Counted from the first letter of the stretch, positions 9,601-21,117 are shown. The stretch is 64,000 nt of DNA from Aradus depressus (GCA_963662175.1 OY759217.1:10170562-10234561); one strand, 5' to 3'. Numbers and translations: made by a program. Notes: a model not told the origin generated them from the letters alone.

Positions 9601-9663
9601 TCCATGGCCCCTCACAGACTGGTTGAGGAGGGGTTTAGAGAGGATCTTAGCAACAACTCCTTA

Positions 9664-9790
9664 TTGAGGGCGCCGGTAGCTCAATGGTATGCGTGCTTGC
9701 TCATGTCCACCAGAGTGACGAAAGAGCGCTCTGGTAGTAGGCGATATGACCTCGTTGTTAAAGCCCGGGCATGAGTCATAAAACCTAACC
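9664..9790 (+). mobile_element. Internally deleted SINE with perfect 12-bp target duplication
   Basis: The SINE head (GGCGCCGGTAGCTCA to GCGTGCTTGC) is joined directly to the 3' third (TCATGTCCACCAGAGTGACG onward) with the usual AAACCTAACCTAAC tail. It is flanked by AACAACTCCTTA at 9652-9663 and 9791-9802. The missing middle starts at the end of the first half-head. Confidence 0.9.
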
Positions 9791-9837
9791 TAACAACTCC
9801 TTACCCTCTTGTAATATGTTCACACACAAACACACAG

Positions 9838-9952
9838 ACAGACTTTTTTTTATATTTGGAATCGGAAAACATGAAATTCCGTTGAAAACTCCTTTACAGA
9901 TTTTTGACAGATTACATAACTTCCCCTGTACTTCGTAAAGCAGGGGAAGGAA
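9838..9952 (-). repeat. Family A terminal fragment
   Basis: Holds GGAATCGGAAAACATGAAAT, GATTACATAACTTCCCC and the hairpin-like terminus TACTTCGTAAAGCAGGGGAA. Confidence 0.7.
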
Positions 9953-10215
9953 AAGTGAATATTTCTTTTAGGGATGAATATTTTCGAAGGTAAATGAGTT
10001 AGGGTAGGTAGAGGGGTGGAGTGTAGGGTCAATATAGGGTTCAACTCATCTGACCGAGGAAACACAAGTGGGTTCCCTTCTCATTAATGTTAACTTGACT
10101 CCTAAGTCCATTTCAACTTATGTTCCCCATTCTACCTATATCGCAGGTTTTCACTGGCGGAATGGGACAGCATTTTAGTGTGATTTTCAGATAAGAGATG
10201 GCACCACTTTAACCC

Positions 10216-10575
10216 CACGAAGTATAGGGGAAGTTATGTAATCGGTCAAAAGTTCGATGCGGTTTTCAACGAAATTTCATGTTTTCCAACCTCCACTTTC
10301 CAAACATAAAAAAAAAAAGTCTGTCTGTGTGTCTTGACTTTCAACCAAGTCAACCAAAGAGAAGGGATTATTAGGGGAGAGGCTTAACTCGAAGACCCCA
10401 ATAACTGTCGAAGTAATGAATTTATCGACACAGAATTCAGTATGACGATTAAGGAGTCCTATGTAAGTCAACTGTTGAATATTAGCGTTAACTTTCGACT
10501 GGTTATGGAGGGAATGTGAAAAGTTAATTGATTAATTCGTTCTGGGGAAGTACATTTTCGATGATTCACCGACGA
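10216..10575 (+). repeat. Family A, short complete copy
   Basis: Runs from GAAGTATAGGGGAAGTTATG to CTGGGGAAGTACA then GATGATTCACCGACGAC. One and a half internal modules only. Confidence 0.75.
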
Positions 10576-10717
10576 CTTTTTTTTTTGAAATGTTAAGGAC
10601 AAGTAATAAATTTTCATGGTATCGCCAGGGTACATAGTTTGTAATTATACATTTTTATTTTACCCTGATCTTTAACAGAAGTATAATATGTAGTTTTATT
10701 ATATATAATATAATATA

Positions 10718-11052
10718 GAGGGCGCCGGTAGCTCAGTGGTATGCGTGCTTGCCTTCTAAGCTCAAGAACGTAGGTTCGAAACCCGATCGAGGCCCTTTAG
10801 TTTATTTTATCTGGGAGGTAAAATAAACTTAAGCACGCCGTCCTTCGGATGGGACGTTAAGCGATGGTCCCGAGCCTGTACTCGTTAAAGACCCCTACCC
10901 TAGGTGAATAAAAATTTAGGGTAGACAAAATTTAGGACTCCCACAGTAGAGTCGGGCTCATGCCCTCTAGAGTGACGAAAGAGCGCTCTGGTAGTTGGCG
11001 ATATGGCCTCGTTGTTAAAGCCCGGGCATGAGTCATAAAACCTAACCTAACC
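10718..11052 (+). mobile_element. SINE, near full length, 12-bp target duplication
   Basis: Head with TAGCTCAGTGG (A box) and GGTTCGAAACC (B box), body, and a CCTAACCTAACC tail. Flanked by TATAATATAATA at 10704-10715 and 11053-11064. Confidence 0.95.
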
Positions 11053-11064
11053 TATAATATAATA

Positions 11065-12045
11065 CGTCGTTTACATACCTCTATATTGCCTCCTTGGATT
11101 TCAATAAAAGAATCTTTTTCATAAAATTTCACATATATAATAGATGACATATTTTTTATTTTCATTTAGAGTCTCGTTAAGGTTCCTTTCTTCGCAGTGT
11201 TAGTAGGCAGCCAATAGAGTGGTTGGTATCCCTTCATATCGGCCGGTCATATAAATAAATGAAGCATATTCTTATTCAAATATCTTTTTATGCTCATCTT
11301 TCTGGAGTTTCCTTCTTTTGGTAAATATGATAATCCTAGGATTCTTTTTCCTCTCCTTGGTTAAATTATGTATATACTTAAGTCGGTACGAAAGAAGGGG
11401 GAAGAAAGGGGTCGCAAAACAAAATTAACATGGAAAGAAACCAAATCCTTTTTTTTTTTTTTTTTTTGGGCGAAAACCTCCCCTTCTGTTAGCCAAATGT
11501 ATGTTAATTTATAATCCAAATTCCTTTTTTGGCTATTGTCTATGTATATATATTTCTTATTCTATCCTGGGGTCTCTGCGCATGATCATAAACAAAAGAT
11601 CTACTTGGGTCTCGGGATTATGCAAATCTAAACTGTCACTCCTCCAGGGAAAAGTTTCAAAATTAAATTTTTAATGTTGCACAGGGTCCCTGATATATTC
11701 TCTGAGGAATTATAAAGACAATATTTACATAGGACTCTTTAAGGGCCTTCCTGGCTGAGGACCCCCGGCACATTCCCCCTTTTTGTTCAGCCCTTCCTCC
11801 CTTTCATACCTTGGGGCGCCTTATTGTTTGTTGCACTTTAAATTCCATGAATTTTAATAAATACTCTCTTTCTCCTTTACTTTGGATATTCTATTATTTT
11901 TAAAACTTCAACCCCTTTTTCAATCTATACTTATTAGGTGAATCTGGTTAGCTCTTGCCTTAATTTTCTCTTAAATAGGCTTGCGGCGACAGGCAGAGGG
12001 GGACACAAATTGGAGAGTTTAGAATAACTTAGCTAGAAAGAAAAA
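11065..12045. other. Unassigned stretch
   Basis: No ORF, motif or repeat recognised; a poly-T run lies at about 11450-11467. Probably unique intronic or intergenic sequence. Confidence 0.5.
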
Positions 12046-12049
12046 TATA

Positions 12050-12510
12050 TAAATTAGTATAGTAATTGTGCGAAAATCCGAAATCGAGTTTCTATAGATT
12101 TTCACGTTTCAAGATCCCTTTAACACTTTTTGACAATTTCCGCGATGATGCACTATTTGTGTGTGAGTGTATGTGATTGAAATATTGTGAGCGCTCTAAC
12201 TGAGAGACGACACGATGCTATGAAGTTGAAATTTGAAATGAAAATGTCAACAAGATTGGATTTTATTTAGGGACTTAGTACATTTTACAAGATACCGCTT
12301 ACATTTATGACCTAATCAAAACTCTTTTCAAATAAATGTTGTAGAGAAAATAGAATGGCACATTTTTTATCAAATACGATTTTTCGCAGGTTGTTTGCTT
12401 TGCGAGATACATACCGAAAACCGTCTTGAAATATGATGTTGAAAATTATTTTTGTTGACGTTTGCTCGTTTTACGCGAAAATAGTTAGTCTTATCAAATA
12501 TCCAATCGCT
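12050..12510 (-). repeat. Family B repeat, reverse copy
   Basis: Starts ATTGTGCGAAAATCCGAAAT (the far end seen at 28310 and 54840) and contains CATACCGAAAACCGTC and TTTTACGCGAAAATAG, the reverse complement of the family core. Confidence 0.65.
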
Positions 12511-13095
12511 TATGTGTCTTCAGATTTTAAGATAGGAAGTAGTATGACCTCAAAAAACTTAAAATACGTTTGTGTAAGAAATATTTCCAAGTGATCTTGA
12601 AATTGAAATATGTAATAACATATTTTGTATAAAAAATATAAAGAAAAAAGCATGATTTTTAAGAAATATTGTCTATTTCACAAAATTTGTAATACAGTAT
12701 TTGTTAAGTCGTGGCTGAAGATGGTAGCAAAATCAAAAATACTCCCATATATTTTTTGAGATAGAGAATATTTAAAAAATATATATACAATTTAGTATTG
12801 AAAAAAATGATAAAATTGAGAACAAAATCTGCGTATCTTGTGAACACCTTGCAAAACCCCGATAGAATTAAGCCATTTTAGATGTGCACTATTTGAAAAT
12901 AATAATTTAAAAAATAAACTATTTAAAAACAACATAGATACTTAATTTATGTTGGAATTATTAAATGGTAAAGATTGGCAACTACTGTTAAATTATGGCA
13001 AAAAGGCTTACGATTTCAGAAACTGTGAATTAAATAAATAGGAACAAAGATATATTTATTATTTTATTTTTATTTGTATTTTAGAAAGAAAAATT
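12511..13095. other. AT-rich stretch with one CTGAAGATGG motif
   Basis: No coding. 12713-12760 (GGCTGAAGATGGTAGCA to ATACTCCCATA) is related to the inner arm of the palindrome at 6831-6870. Confidence 0.5.
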
Positions 13096-13099
13096 TGTT

Positions 13100-13262
13100 G
13101 TTAATAAGTTTATAAGATAATATTATTTATGTAAATCTAGACTCCTCAAGACGGCTTAGGCCATTGAGTTAGTCTTTATAAAAGGTCACATTATTGTATA
13201 TATGTTTTGTATGTAATTTTCTATTATGTTAATTGAATAAAGACTTTACTACTACTACTACT
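13100..13262 (+). mobile_element. Probable LINE 3' end with (TAC)n tail
   Basis: GGCTTAGGCCATTGAG, then TTGAATAAAGACTTTAC and (TAC)4-5. AATAAA just before a short tandem tail is characteristic of non-LTR retrotransposon 3' ends. No coding part is seen upstream. Confidence 0.5.
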
Positions 13263-13955
13263 AATTGATAATAAGAACAGCTATTAAAACTTCCCCAGCC
13301 AAACGTTAGTATCCGTGATCGTAGTTAACCACCGCCATCACATCACTGTCCCCAAACCTTGCCAGAAGTGGGATGGTTAGGGACAACTAAAAAGTTGTAT
13401 ATAAGGCGTCAAGTGATGCCAATTCTCTTGACTTTAAGAGGCAGAAAATAACAAAAAAAATTCGGATGAGTCGTTCGGTAAGATTGCAATAAGGTGGACA
13501 CTGTAAATCTTACATTTTGAAAAGGCTGCTGTTATTAGGAGGGTGAAAGAGCGACGAGGATAACGCTAACAATGCCCTCTTTGTCCAACCTTTTACAAGT
13601 ATTAATTTATTGTCCGAGAAGATTACTTGAGTCGGTTTAAAGCCCCCCCCCCCCCCCCCCCCCCCCTTCCTTTCAATATAGGCATCCTCTATTCTTCTCC
13701 ACTTCCTTGCCCCCTTCCTGGTCGAGGAATAATCACCACTTTATCTTCCCTTCTTAACCTCAGAACAGGAAACAATTTGTGTCAAGGAATTTTAAACGCC
13801 TAATATGAACCATTAGACAATTGAAGGGATGATCCTATGACTTTTTGCCTTAACAACAAAAGATACAATGCGAAAGGAGACAACTATCTCTAATAGTTCT
13901 GTTTGTAGAATCCATTTTTTGGCTTCACAGATTTTTATTTTACTTTCGTAATTAC
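13263..13955. other. Unassigned; poly-C tract
   Basis: A C run of about 25 at 13643-13667. No supported ORF. Confidence 0.5.
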
Positions 13956-14975
13956 AAAAAGTATAGGGGAAGTTATGTAATCGGTAAATCGTGCAGTCAG
14001 ACAGAAATTCAGTTCTCACCATTATCCGGACCGCCTGAGTTCAAAAATGAAAACAAAAGTCTGTGTGTATGTGTGTCTGTGAACAGGAAATCTCCTCATA
14101 TATGTGTATTCGGAAACCCCATAAGGGTACCCATACACGTACCTATAGGAAATCCTCAAGGAAAAAGCCTCCAGGATTTCCTTGGGGATTTCCTGTACCG
14201 AACCCTCGCCCACACACGGAGAGGATTTTCCTCAAGGAAATCCTCAAGGAAAAGGGCTTTGCGACCACTTCTTTCAATTTTCGCCTACGTGGCCTCCTTT
14301 CTATTTCTATCATGGTAGCGTTTTGAACTCACTTACCACAACTCAAGGATTCTCGTACATATGTATAAAGTCTGTTCTGAGACAAGTAAAATCCGGCCTC
14401 AAGGCGGAAAAAGAATTGATTTTTGTTCGGGATTTTTGGTCTTTCTCATCCATCACGGCTTCAAGTTTGGACTGTTCAGGCCGAACCTTGAGGAAATCCC
14501 CCTCGTGTTTGGCTACCTTTAGGACGAGGTCCTTCCCTTTTCGCTCCCACTCCAAAACCAATTTGCGCTAATATTCAACATCTGACTTACGTAGGGGCTC
14601 CTGAATCCTCGTACTAAATTTTGTGTCAATTAATTCATTTACATCGGTAGTCACATATATAAAATTTCTTGTGGGTACGTTCATTCTGTCGGCAGTTATT
14701 AGAGTTTGATATATCTATCTCTCCCTAACCTTTCCCGATATGATTGGATTTGGCTAAAAATCAATAGGTGTCGCCGTTAGAGGGTTCTAGATTCACATTA
14801 AAAATTTGGTGACGATATATTGATTCTATCAAGAGTTATCGTGTTCACCGACACACACACACACACACACAAACTTTGTTTTTTTCATAATTGGAATGTG
14901 GAAGTCGGAAAACATGAAATTCCGATTTTTTGTCCGATTACATAACTTCCCTTATACTTCGTATAGCTGGAAAAG
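13956..14975. repeat. Two family A pieces in opposite orientation around unassigned DNA
   Basis: 13956-14095 is forward (AAGTATAGGGGAAGTTATG to GTGTGTCTGTGAAC). 14572-14975 is reverse, ending ATACTTCGTATAGCTGG, and includes an (AC)10 run at 14850. Between them 14143-14245 has clustered copies of GGAAATCCTCAAGGAAAA in both orientations. Overlapping small ORFs at 14.0-14.6 kb have no recognisable product. Confidence 0.6.
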
Positions 14976-14982
14976 TAAAAGT

Positions 14983-15020
14983 CGTCGGTGAATCACCGTC
15001 TACTACATTGACGGTGATTC
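14983..15020. repeat. Inverted GTCGGTGAATCACCG motifs
   Basis: TCGGTGAATCACCG and ACGGTGATTCACCG lie 15 bp apart. This is the palindromic outer sequence next to family A termini, here without a full copy on the right. Confidence 0.6.
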
Positions 15021-15480
15021 ACCGATTGAGTGGTTAGTTTTACTGAGTGATGGAGGCATCGAGGCGTGTATGGTGAGGTATCTTCATTATGATAAGTAAT
15101 TCGACGGTAGGCCCAGCTAACTGGATTGGATGAGGTCAAACTAGCCTAGTTGAAATTGTGGGGCTATAATTCAATATGGGGGTCCCCGCCATGAAATTCG
15201 ATCTCGGTGGTTCCCTTAATTAACATGGAGGGGGGCACCAGACCCCCTGGGGCCCAATTCTTCACCCCCTAATTATTTCCTATCATAAACATTATTAATT
15301 ATCATGTGCTTCCTTCCGGTCATGCACCCCCTCATTATTTAACGATATATATATATGTGTATAAGCATGTTTTATGTCAGTGACATAATTGATATTCAGA
15401 GAAGAAGGTGTCATAAGCATATCTGAGAGCCTGAAAAATAAAAGTTTTGTATTTTTATATACATACATACAAAGAAGTTT
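15021..15480. other. Unassigned stretch
   Basis: No ORF or recognised repeat. Confidence 0.4.
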
Positions 15481-15493
15481 TTTTTTTTTTTTC

Positions 15494-15576
15494 TAAAACC
15501 CACCTCAACGGACACTCTTCTGCAACGGACAATTTTCTTGGTCCCGTGAATGTCCGTTGCAGAGGGGTTTTACTGT
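15494..15576. mobile_element. Miniature Tigger-like inverted repeat element
   Basis: Right end reads, in reverse complement, CAGTAAAACCCCTCTGCAAC, followed by TA. The left side carries AAAACCCACCTCAACGGACA. The CTGCAACGGACA block occurs in both halves. About 80 bp; poly-T adjoins on the left. Confidence 0.6.
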
Positions 15577-15976
15577 ATTTACATTCCCTGAGCTCTTTCG
15601 AAAGTGTACACATTCTCCGGGGAATGTTCACATTCACCGCCTACTCACATTTATTGTTACCGTCAAAAGTCGAATTCCCTGAGTCTTTTAAAAAATTAAA
15701 AAGCCTCTTAGTGTCGTTTAGGGCTTTAGTATCTTAAAGAACCTATAAACGTCTTTAATAGTCATTTTTAATAACCAGATGGTTTAAAGGAACTTAACAT
15801 GTGTAATTAAAAATTTAAATAAAACAAAACAATATATTAGACTAACTAGCTCTTGTCTCCATTATCAAGCTATATTTCATTCAAGAAACCAGTTTTATCT
15901 TAATTATCAGTAAGTTTGTGTATGTTTACTGGACACAGGTGAGTTTTTTTCCCCAATTTTATATTAAGTTTGGACT

Positions 15977-17440
15977 ATGAATGATCCAGGAGGGGGGCCT
16001 GGGCCCCCCGCCATGTATACTATGGAATGTCAAGCAGAGGAGCAGGGATCGAATCTTAATCAAAATCCAAATATAAACATTAACGAAAATAATTATGCGA
16101 AGGTATTTAATTCCAACAGTGGAAAACAGATGGGAAATAACAAAGAAAATACGGCTATGAGCGGGACATCAATTTCTAACGTTAGTCAGGAAGTAAATTT
16201 TACTCAAAATAACTCGTCGGAAAGAACACGGCCTAAAGAGTACTTCCAACCCTGGGACAAAGGACCTTTTCAAGTGTACATTGAAAGTAAGCGGGATGGA
16301 GGTCAGGTAGGGCGCCTCCACGCTATGTCTATAGGCAAAATGATTTTTAATAATCATTCCGTTCTAGGAACTGATATATTGGACATTTCGAAAGCAGGTT
16401 ACAACCGGCTAAAAATCAGTTGTCGCACCGGGTCCAGTGCCAACACATTGGTGGATTCGGAATTTTTGAATCAACAAGATCTGGATGTATATGTGCCGTC
16501 TTTTTTGGTGAAAAGACGGGGTGTCATTAGAAATGTGGACGTCTCTTTGTCGGAAGAAGAAATTATGGCTTCATTAAGACATGATTTGGGAATTAGTGCT
16601 ACGCTGGTGTCTGTTAGGAGAATGATTAGAAAAACTAAAGAAAATGATAAACTAATTGAAAAACCAACTTATACTGTGCTTGTTACATTTAGAGGTCAGG
16701 TTTTACCTGAGTATGTTTATATTCATTATGTAAGATGTGCCGTCGAGCCCTACATTCAGAACGTGACCCAATGTTTTAGGTGCCTTAGATACAATCATTA
16801 CATTAGCCAGTGTAAAGGTAAACTGAGGTGCACTTTATGTTCCGGGGAGCATGAGAAAAAGGACTGTCCCAACCCCCTCTCCTTAAAGTGCGTTCATTGC
16901 GATCAGGTCCACTCGTCTATTGACAAGGTTAATTGTTTAGAGTACCAAAAACAGAAAAAAATTAAAACAGTCATGGCTACCGAAAATATTCCTTTCAGAG
17001 ATGCCAGATTATTGGTGGAAAATAAGAGCTATTCCAGTATTGTTGCTAAGCCTACAGTTGATTCTACTAAAGAATTTCCATATTTGCATAAGAAGCCAGT
17101 GAATATCCCCACCCCCATTACCCCCACTACTTCTTATTTCAAAAAAGGCGTCAAAAGGGTCAGACAATTCTCCCCCCCTCAATCTCTTGGTATAAATCTG
17201 AATAAGGAATTATATCTTCCATCGACCCCCAAAAATTCTGCAGGAGGTATAATCAAATTCAATCCCTACATACAAAATAATACAGATCAAAAAGAAAAGT
17301 TAAGACTGACGGTCGACGAAATTTGTAATACCTTTTTGCAAATAATTAATTCATATTTTTCAAGAGAAGAATTGGTAATATCTGATAGCGTAACACTAAA
17401 AGAATTGATAAAAGATAGAGTTGGGAATTTCTTTCAATAA
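15977..17440 (+). CDS. LINE ORF1 protein, Gag-like with three CCHC knuckles
   Basis: 487 aa. The N-terminal 80 residues are Asn/Ser-rich and low complexity. Residues 85-260 form a Gag-like/RRM-like region of I- and Jockey-type ORF1 (FQVYIESK, IGKMIF, then SFLVKRRGVIRNVDV). Residues 266-320 hold three zinc knuckles: CX2CX4HX4C, CX2CX3HX4C and a third CX2CX3H with a longer 7-residue gap to its last Cys. A Pro/Lys-rich linker and a short acidic/hydrophobic C-terminus follow. Such proteins bind LINE RNA in a ribonucleoprotein. The ATG at 15977 is the first in the frame and the start of the ORF. TAA at 17438-17440 is followed by CA and the ORF2 ATG, suggesting reinitiation coupling. Confidence 0.88.
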   Translation: MNDPGGGPGPPAMYTMECQAEEQGSNLNQNPNININENNYAKVFNSNSGKQMGNNKENTAMSGTSISNVSQEVNFTQNNSSERTRPKEYFQPWDKGPFQVYIESKRDGGQVGRLHAMSIGKMIFNNHSVLGTDILDISKAGYNRLKISCRTGSSANTLVDSEFLNQQDLDVYVPSFLVKRRGVIRNVDVSLSEEEIMASLRHDLGISATLVSVRRMIRKTKENDKLIEKPTYTVLVTFRGQVLPEYVYIHYVRCAVEPYIQNVTQCFRCLRYNHYISQCKGKLRCTLCSGEHEKKDCPNPLSLKCVHCDQVHSSIDKVNCLEYQKQKKIKTVMATENIPFRDARLLVENKSYSSIVAKPTVDSTKEFPYLHKKPVNIPTPITPTTSYFKKGVKRVRQFSPPQSLGINLNKELYLPSTPKNSAGGIIKFNPYIQNNTDQKEKLRLTVDEICNTFLQIINSYFSREELVISDSVTLKELIKDRVGNFFQ

Positions 17441-17442
17441 CA

Positions 17443-20400
17443 ATGATCATGAATAATTTAAAGATTTTACAATGGAATGCCAGATCAGCAGTGTCTAATA
17501 AAGGGTCATTAGAAAATTTTTTATGCTCTGAAAAAATAAACGTAGCCGCTTTGTCGGAAACTTGGTTCAGCCCTGATAAATATTATAGTTTTAAAGGTTT
17601 TAATATATTACGAACAGACAGAGCAGATGGCAAATCTGGAGTAGCTTTATTGATAAAAGACAATATTTACTTTAAGGAATTAACTAATATTTATCGGATA
17701 AACAACGTCCTTGTTACTGGTGCCCTGTTGTCGTTAGAATCTGATAAAAATATAACTGTTATTTCCCTTTATAACAATCCTAATAATAATATCTCAAAGC
17801 AAGAATGGGTTAAATTTTTCATTTCACTTCCGTCTCCAGTTCTTTTAATTGGGGATTTTAATGTTCATCATACGTGTTTCGGAAGTAGTTTAACAGACAG
17901 CAAAGGTCAAAAGTTAATAGCAGCTTTAGACGAGACAAATCTAGTATATTTAAACGACGGTTCTCCAACATTAGTTAACAGGGTTAACCAAATAAATGCT
18001 TCTGCTTTAGATCTAACTTTATGTTCTCCAGAAATAACTCATTATTTTGATTGGACCGTTTATAATGACCCATTAGGCTCAAATCACTTACCGATAATAA
18101 TTTCATCCCCATATTACGTAGCAAATAGCGAAATAATCCCTACTAGGAAATGGAACGTTAGTCATGCGGACTGGGATAAATTTCAAAATTCATTGCTTTC
18201 ATTCTTTTCCGAAGATGATGTTAGTAATATTTCATATGAAAATTTTTTGAACAAGATAAACGAGGCATGTGAACAAAGTATTCCTATATTTAAAAATAGA
18301 ATTAGTGGTAAGTTTTGCAATCCTTGGTGGGATAACGACTGTCAAAAGGCTACAAATGAGCGGAAAAAAGCTTTCGAGGCATATAAAAAATGTCCGTGTT
18401 TTACCAATTTTAATACATATAAACAAGCAGCAGCTATGGTAAAGCGAACGGTTAAGAATGCTAAGTCAAAGTCTTGGATCGAGTTTTGTAATAGCCTTTC
18501 GAAAAGTTCACCTATTAAATTTATTTGGGAACGAATTAAATTATTAAAAAACCGTAAAATTTGTAACAAACTTCCTATTATTTCAGGTAATTGGACTCGT
18601 GAATTTCTGTATAACCTAACTCCAGACTATGTTGAAAATGTTATGCCAATGACATTTAACCAATCTCAGGATCATTTTTTACTTGATAAATTCACTCTGT
18701 CGGAATTAAAACATTCTCTGAAGAGAACAAACAATACAGCTCCTGGCAAGGATCAGATTGTGTATCCCATATTAAAAAATCTTCCGTCTTCTTCTTTATT
18801 GGCATTATTAAGTATTTTTAATAATGTTTGGGAATCAGGAATATATCCTAAGGAATGGGAAGAATATATCGTTGTCCCAATAGCGAAGTTAGGTAAACCT
18901 AATAACGTGTGTTCTTCGTACCGGCCCATCTCGCTCTCGTCCAGTGTTCTCAAGACATATGAACGTTTGATTAAGAACAGGTTAGAGTGGTGGCTTGAGC
19001 ACCACAGCATGTTGCCAAATAGTCAGTTTGGGTTCAGGAAGGGGAGGTCCACCATGGACAGCCTTGCTTCTCTAGTCACTGATATTCAGATGGGGTTTAC
19101 TTCCAACAAAAGTACTTTGGCTATGTTTTTAGATGTTAAAGGTGCTTATGACAGCGTTCAGTTTCCCATATTGTTCAAGAAAATGACCAATTTGGGACTT
19201 CCGCAGAAATTTATATCGAACGTGATTTCTCTGATTTCAAATAGAAATACGTATGTCAGGCTTAGTAATACCTTGATCGGACCTAGAAGAGCCAAAGTGG
19301 GACTTCCGCAGGGAGGGATTTTAAGTCCTTTACTCTATGCTATTTATGTAACGGATATGGCTTCTATTATCCCGGAGAACGTCAAAATACTGCAATATGC
19401 AGATGACATTTGCATTTATGTTTCTGATATTAATGTGATTTCTGCACAAGGAAAAATAAGTAACGTCTTTTCTCTCCTTCGAGGGTGGCTTTTCGATAAT
19501 GGCTTAGACATTTCCATGGAAAAGACGTCTATTTGTGTATTTACACGAAGGAGAGTTCTACCATTTGGCGACGAAATACGATTAGGTGAAGAAACATTCA
19601 AGGTTAGAACATGTGTCAAGTTTCTTGGATTAACTTTGGACAGAACACTTTCTTGGAACCATCATATTAATCATATCCTAAATAAAGTAGAGAAATATAT
19701 GAATATTCTAAAAATGGTGACACACCTGAAATGGGGTGCAGACCCGGCAACTGCGTTGATGTTCTACAGGACGACTGTTAGAGCTGTTATGGATTATGGT
19801 TCCTTTCTCTATGGCAATGCAAGTAACACCAATTTGCATAAACTTGACATAATGCATCGTCGCTGCCTACGCCATTGTCTCGGATTACTTCAATCAACTC
19901 CCATCGACGTACTACTCTCAGAGGCTGGAGAATTTCCACTGAAATTTCGCAGACAGATGTTGGCCGACAGAAGTTTCTTAAGGATAATGTCTGGCAATAG
20001 TTCACTTTACAATAACATTTTGGAATTAAATCTACAAATCTTAACGAATACCTTTTGGATAAAGAAAAAACCTCCTCTCCTTTCATATAGTTTTCTCAGT
20101 TACCATCAATTTTACGATTCTATCCATAAGTCAGATAAAATCTCTATTTTTAATATAGATTATCCGCATTTATTTAAAAAGATCTTAGTGTATGTGCCGC
20201 ACAAATCCGATGTTATTGACCATGATAGAATGGTCGAAGATTTGATTAGATGCCATTATATCATTTTCACGGATGGAGCTAAGTGTGAACAAGGTTGTGG
20301 CTCGGCTTTTTACGATCCTCAGAGGGACTACAGGGATTTGTTCTCTTTACCATCTTGTTTCTCTGTGGTGTCTGCCGAACTTATAGCTATTTTAGAGTCC

Positions 20401-21117
20401 CTCAAATATGCTTTGAAGATGGATGAAATTAGAAATTTGGTTATTTTCAGCGATAGTCAACTCTCGTTAGGGCAACTAAGCAATTTCACTTATAAGAATA
20501 TCAACAACATTGTATTGGAGATCGTAGAAAGTGTCTGCTTGCTTGAGAATAAAGGAACAAGAGTTAGGTTTGTTTGGGTGAAGGGACATGCGGGTATTAA
20601 GGGCAATGAGATGGCGGACAGTTTGGCGAGGAGAGCAGTCTCAGAGGGGACAGCCCTGGGCAAGTCCTGTCTTCCCTATATAGACTTGTTTGGAGAGGTG
20701 AGGAAGAGATTGTGGTTCGATTGGCAGCAGGAGTACGCTTCTTCGGAGAAAGGATCATTTTTTAAGAAAATTAATCCACAAGCTCAGCTCAAACCATGGT
20801 TCCATGGAGAAAATCTGACGAAGGACTTTTGTAGGTCAATTTGCCGACTGAGAGCTAACCACGGTATTTGTGGATGGTATCTTCACAGAATAGGTCTGAC
20901 CGAAACCTCCAAGTGTAGGCATTGTGACGAGGTCGAGACTCTGGAGCACATTATTATGAGTTGCAACAAGTACCAAATAGAACGATTAACAATGTTATCC
21001 ACTGCAGAGAAATTGGTAACACAGCCTTTTTGCTACACCACATTATTGGCATCAAACAATACTGAGATATATGGTAGTATTGTGAAGTTTTTAGGGTCGG
21101 TGAATGCAAGAGTCTAA
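17443..21117 (+). CDS. LINE ORF2: APE endonuclease, reverse transcriptase, RNase H
   Basis: 1224 aa, intact. Residues 5-220 are the apurinic-like endonuclease (LQWNARS, LSETWF, LIGDFNVHH, SNHLPIII). RT spans about 430-740, with APGKDQI, SYRPISLSS, GFRKGRST, FLDVKGAYDSV, GLPQGGILSPLLY and the catalytic YADD at 652-655. RNase H occupies about 935-1070 with all four acidic residues visible: D944 (FTDGA), E979 (AELIA), D1004 (FSDSQ) and D1059 (MADSLAR). The C-terminus has CRHCDEVETLEHIIMSC, the usual CCHC motif. It would nick target DNA, prime reverse transcription and degrade the RNA strand. No stop or frameshift is seen. Confidence 0.95.
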   Translation: MIMNNLKILQWNARSAVSNKGSLENFLCSEKINVAALSETWFSPDKYYSFKGFNILRTDRADGKSGVALLIKDNIYFKELTNIYRINNVLVTGALLSLESDKNITVISLYNNPNNNISKQEWVKFFISLPSPVLLIGDFNVHHTCFGSSLTDSKGQKLIAALDETNLVYLNDGSPTLVNRVNQINASALDLTLCSPEITHYFDWTVYNDPLGSNHLPIIISSPYYVANSEIIPTRKWNVSHADWDKFQNSLLSFFSEDDVSNISYENFLNKINEACEQSIPIFKNRISGKFCNPWWDNDCQKATNERKKAFEAYKKCPCFTNFNTYKQAAAMVKRTVKNAKSKSWIEFCNSLSKSSPIKFIWERIKLLKNRKICNKLPIISGNWTREFLYNLTPDYVENVMPMTFNQSQDHFLLDKFTLSELKHSLKRTNNTAPGKDQIVYPILKNLPSSSLLALLSIFNNVWESGIYPKEWEEYIVVPIAKLGKPNNVCSSYRPISLSSSVLKTYERLIKNRLEWWLEHHSMLPNSQFGFRKGRSTMDSLASLVTDIQMGFTSNKSTLAMFLDVKGAYDSVQFPILFKKMTNLGLPQKFISNVISLISNRNTYVRLSNTLIGPRRAKVGLPQGGILSPLLYAIYVTDMASIIPENVKILQYADDICIYVSDINVISAQGKISNVFSLLRGWLFDNGLDISMEKTSICVFTRRRVLPFGDEIRLGEETFKVRTCVKFLGLTLDRTLSWNHHINHILNKVEKYMNILKMVTHLKWGADPATALMFYRTTVRAVMDYGSFLYGNASNTNLHKLDIMHRRCLRHCLGLLQSTPIDVLLSEAGEFPLKFRRQMLADRSFLRIMSGNSSLYNNILELNLQILTNTFWIKKKPPLLSYSFLSYHQFYDSIHKSDKISIFNIDYPHLFKKILVYVPHKSDVIDHDRMVEDLIRCHYIIFTDGAKCEQGCGSAFYDPQRDYRDLFSLPSCFSVVSAELIAILESLKYALKMDEIRNLVIFSDSQLSLGQLSNFTYKNINNIVLEIVESVCLLENKGTRVRFVWVKGHAGIKGNEMADSLARRAVSEGTALGKSCLPYIDLFGEVRKRLWFDWQQEYASSEKGSFFKKINPQAQLKPWFHGENLTKDFCRSICRLRANHGICGWYLHRIGLTETSKCRHCDEVETLEHIIMSCNKYQIERLTMLSTAEKLVTQPFCYTTLLASNNTEIYGSIVKFLGSVNARV

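Noticed and set aside
10718..11052. tRNA genes at GGTAGCTCAGTGG...GGTTCGAAACC sequences
   Set aside because: Acceptor ends do not pair properly, the head continues into a shared non-tRNA body, and copies have target duplications; these are SINE heads.
14022..14571. Overlapping ORFs on both strands at 14.0-14.6 kb
   Set aside because: Low-complexity CTCAAGGAAA repeats keep several frames open; no recognisable domain or codon signal.
18232..20086. Minus-strand ORFs inside the LINE
   Set aside because: Antisense to intact ORF2 with recognised domains.
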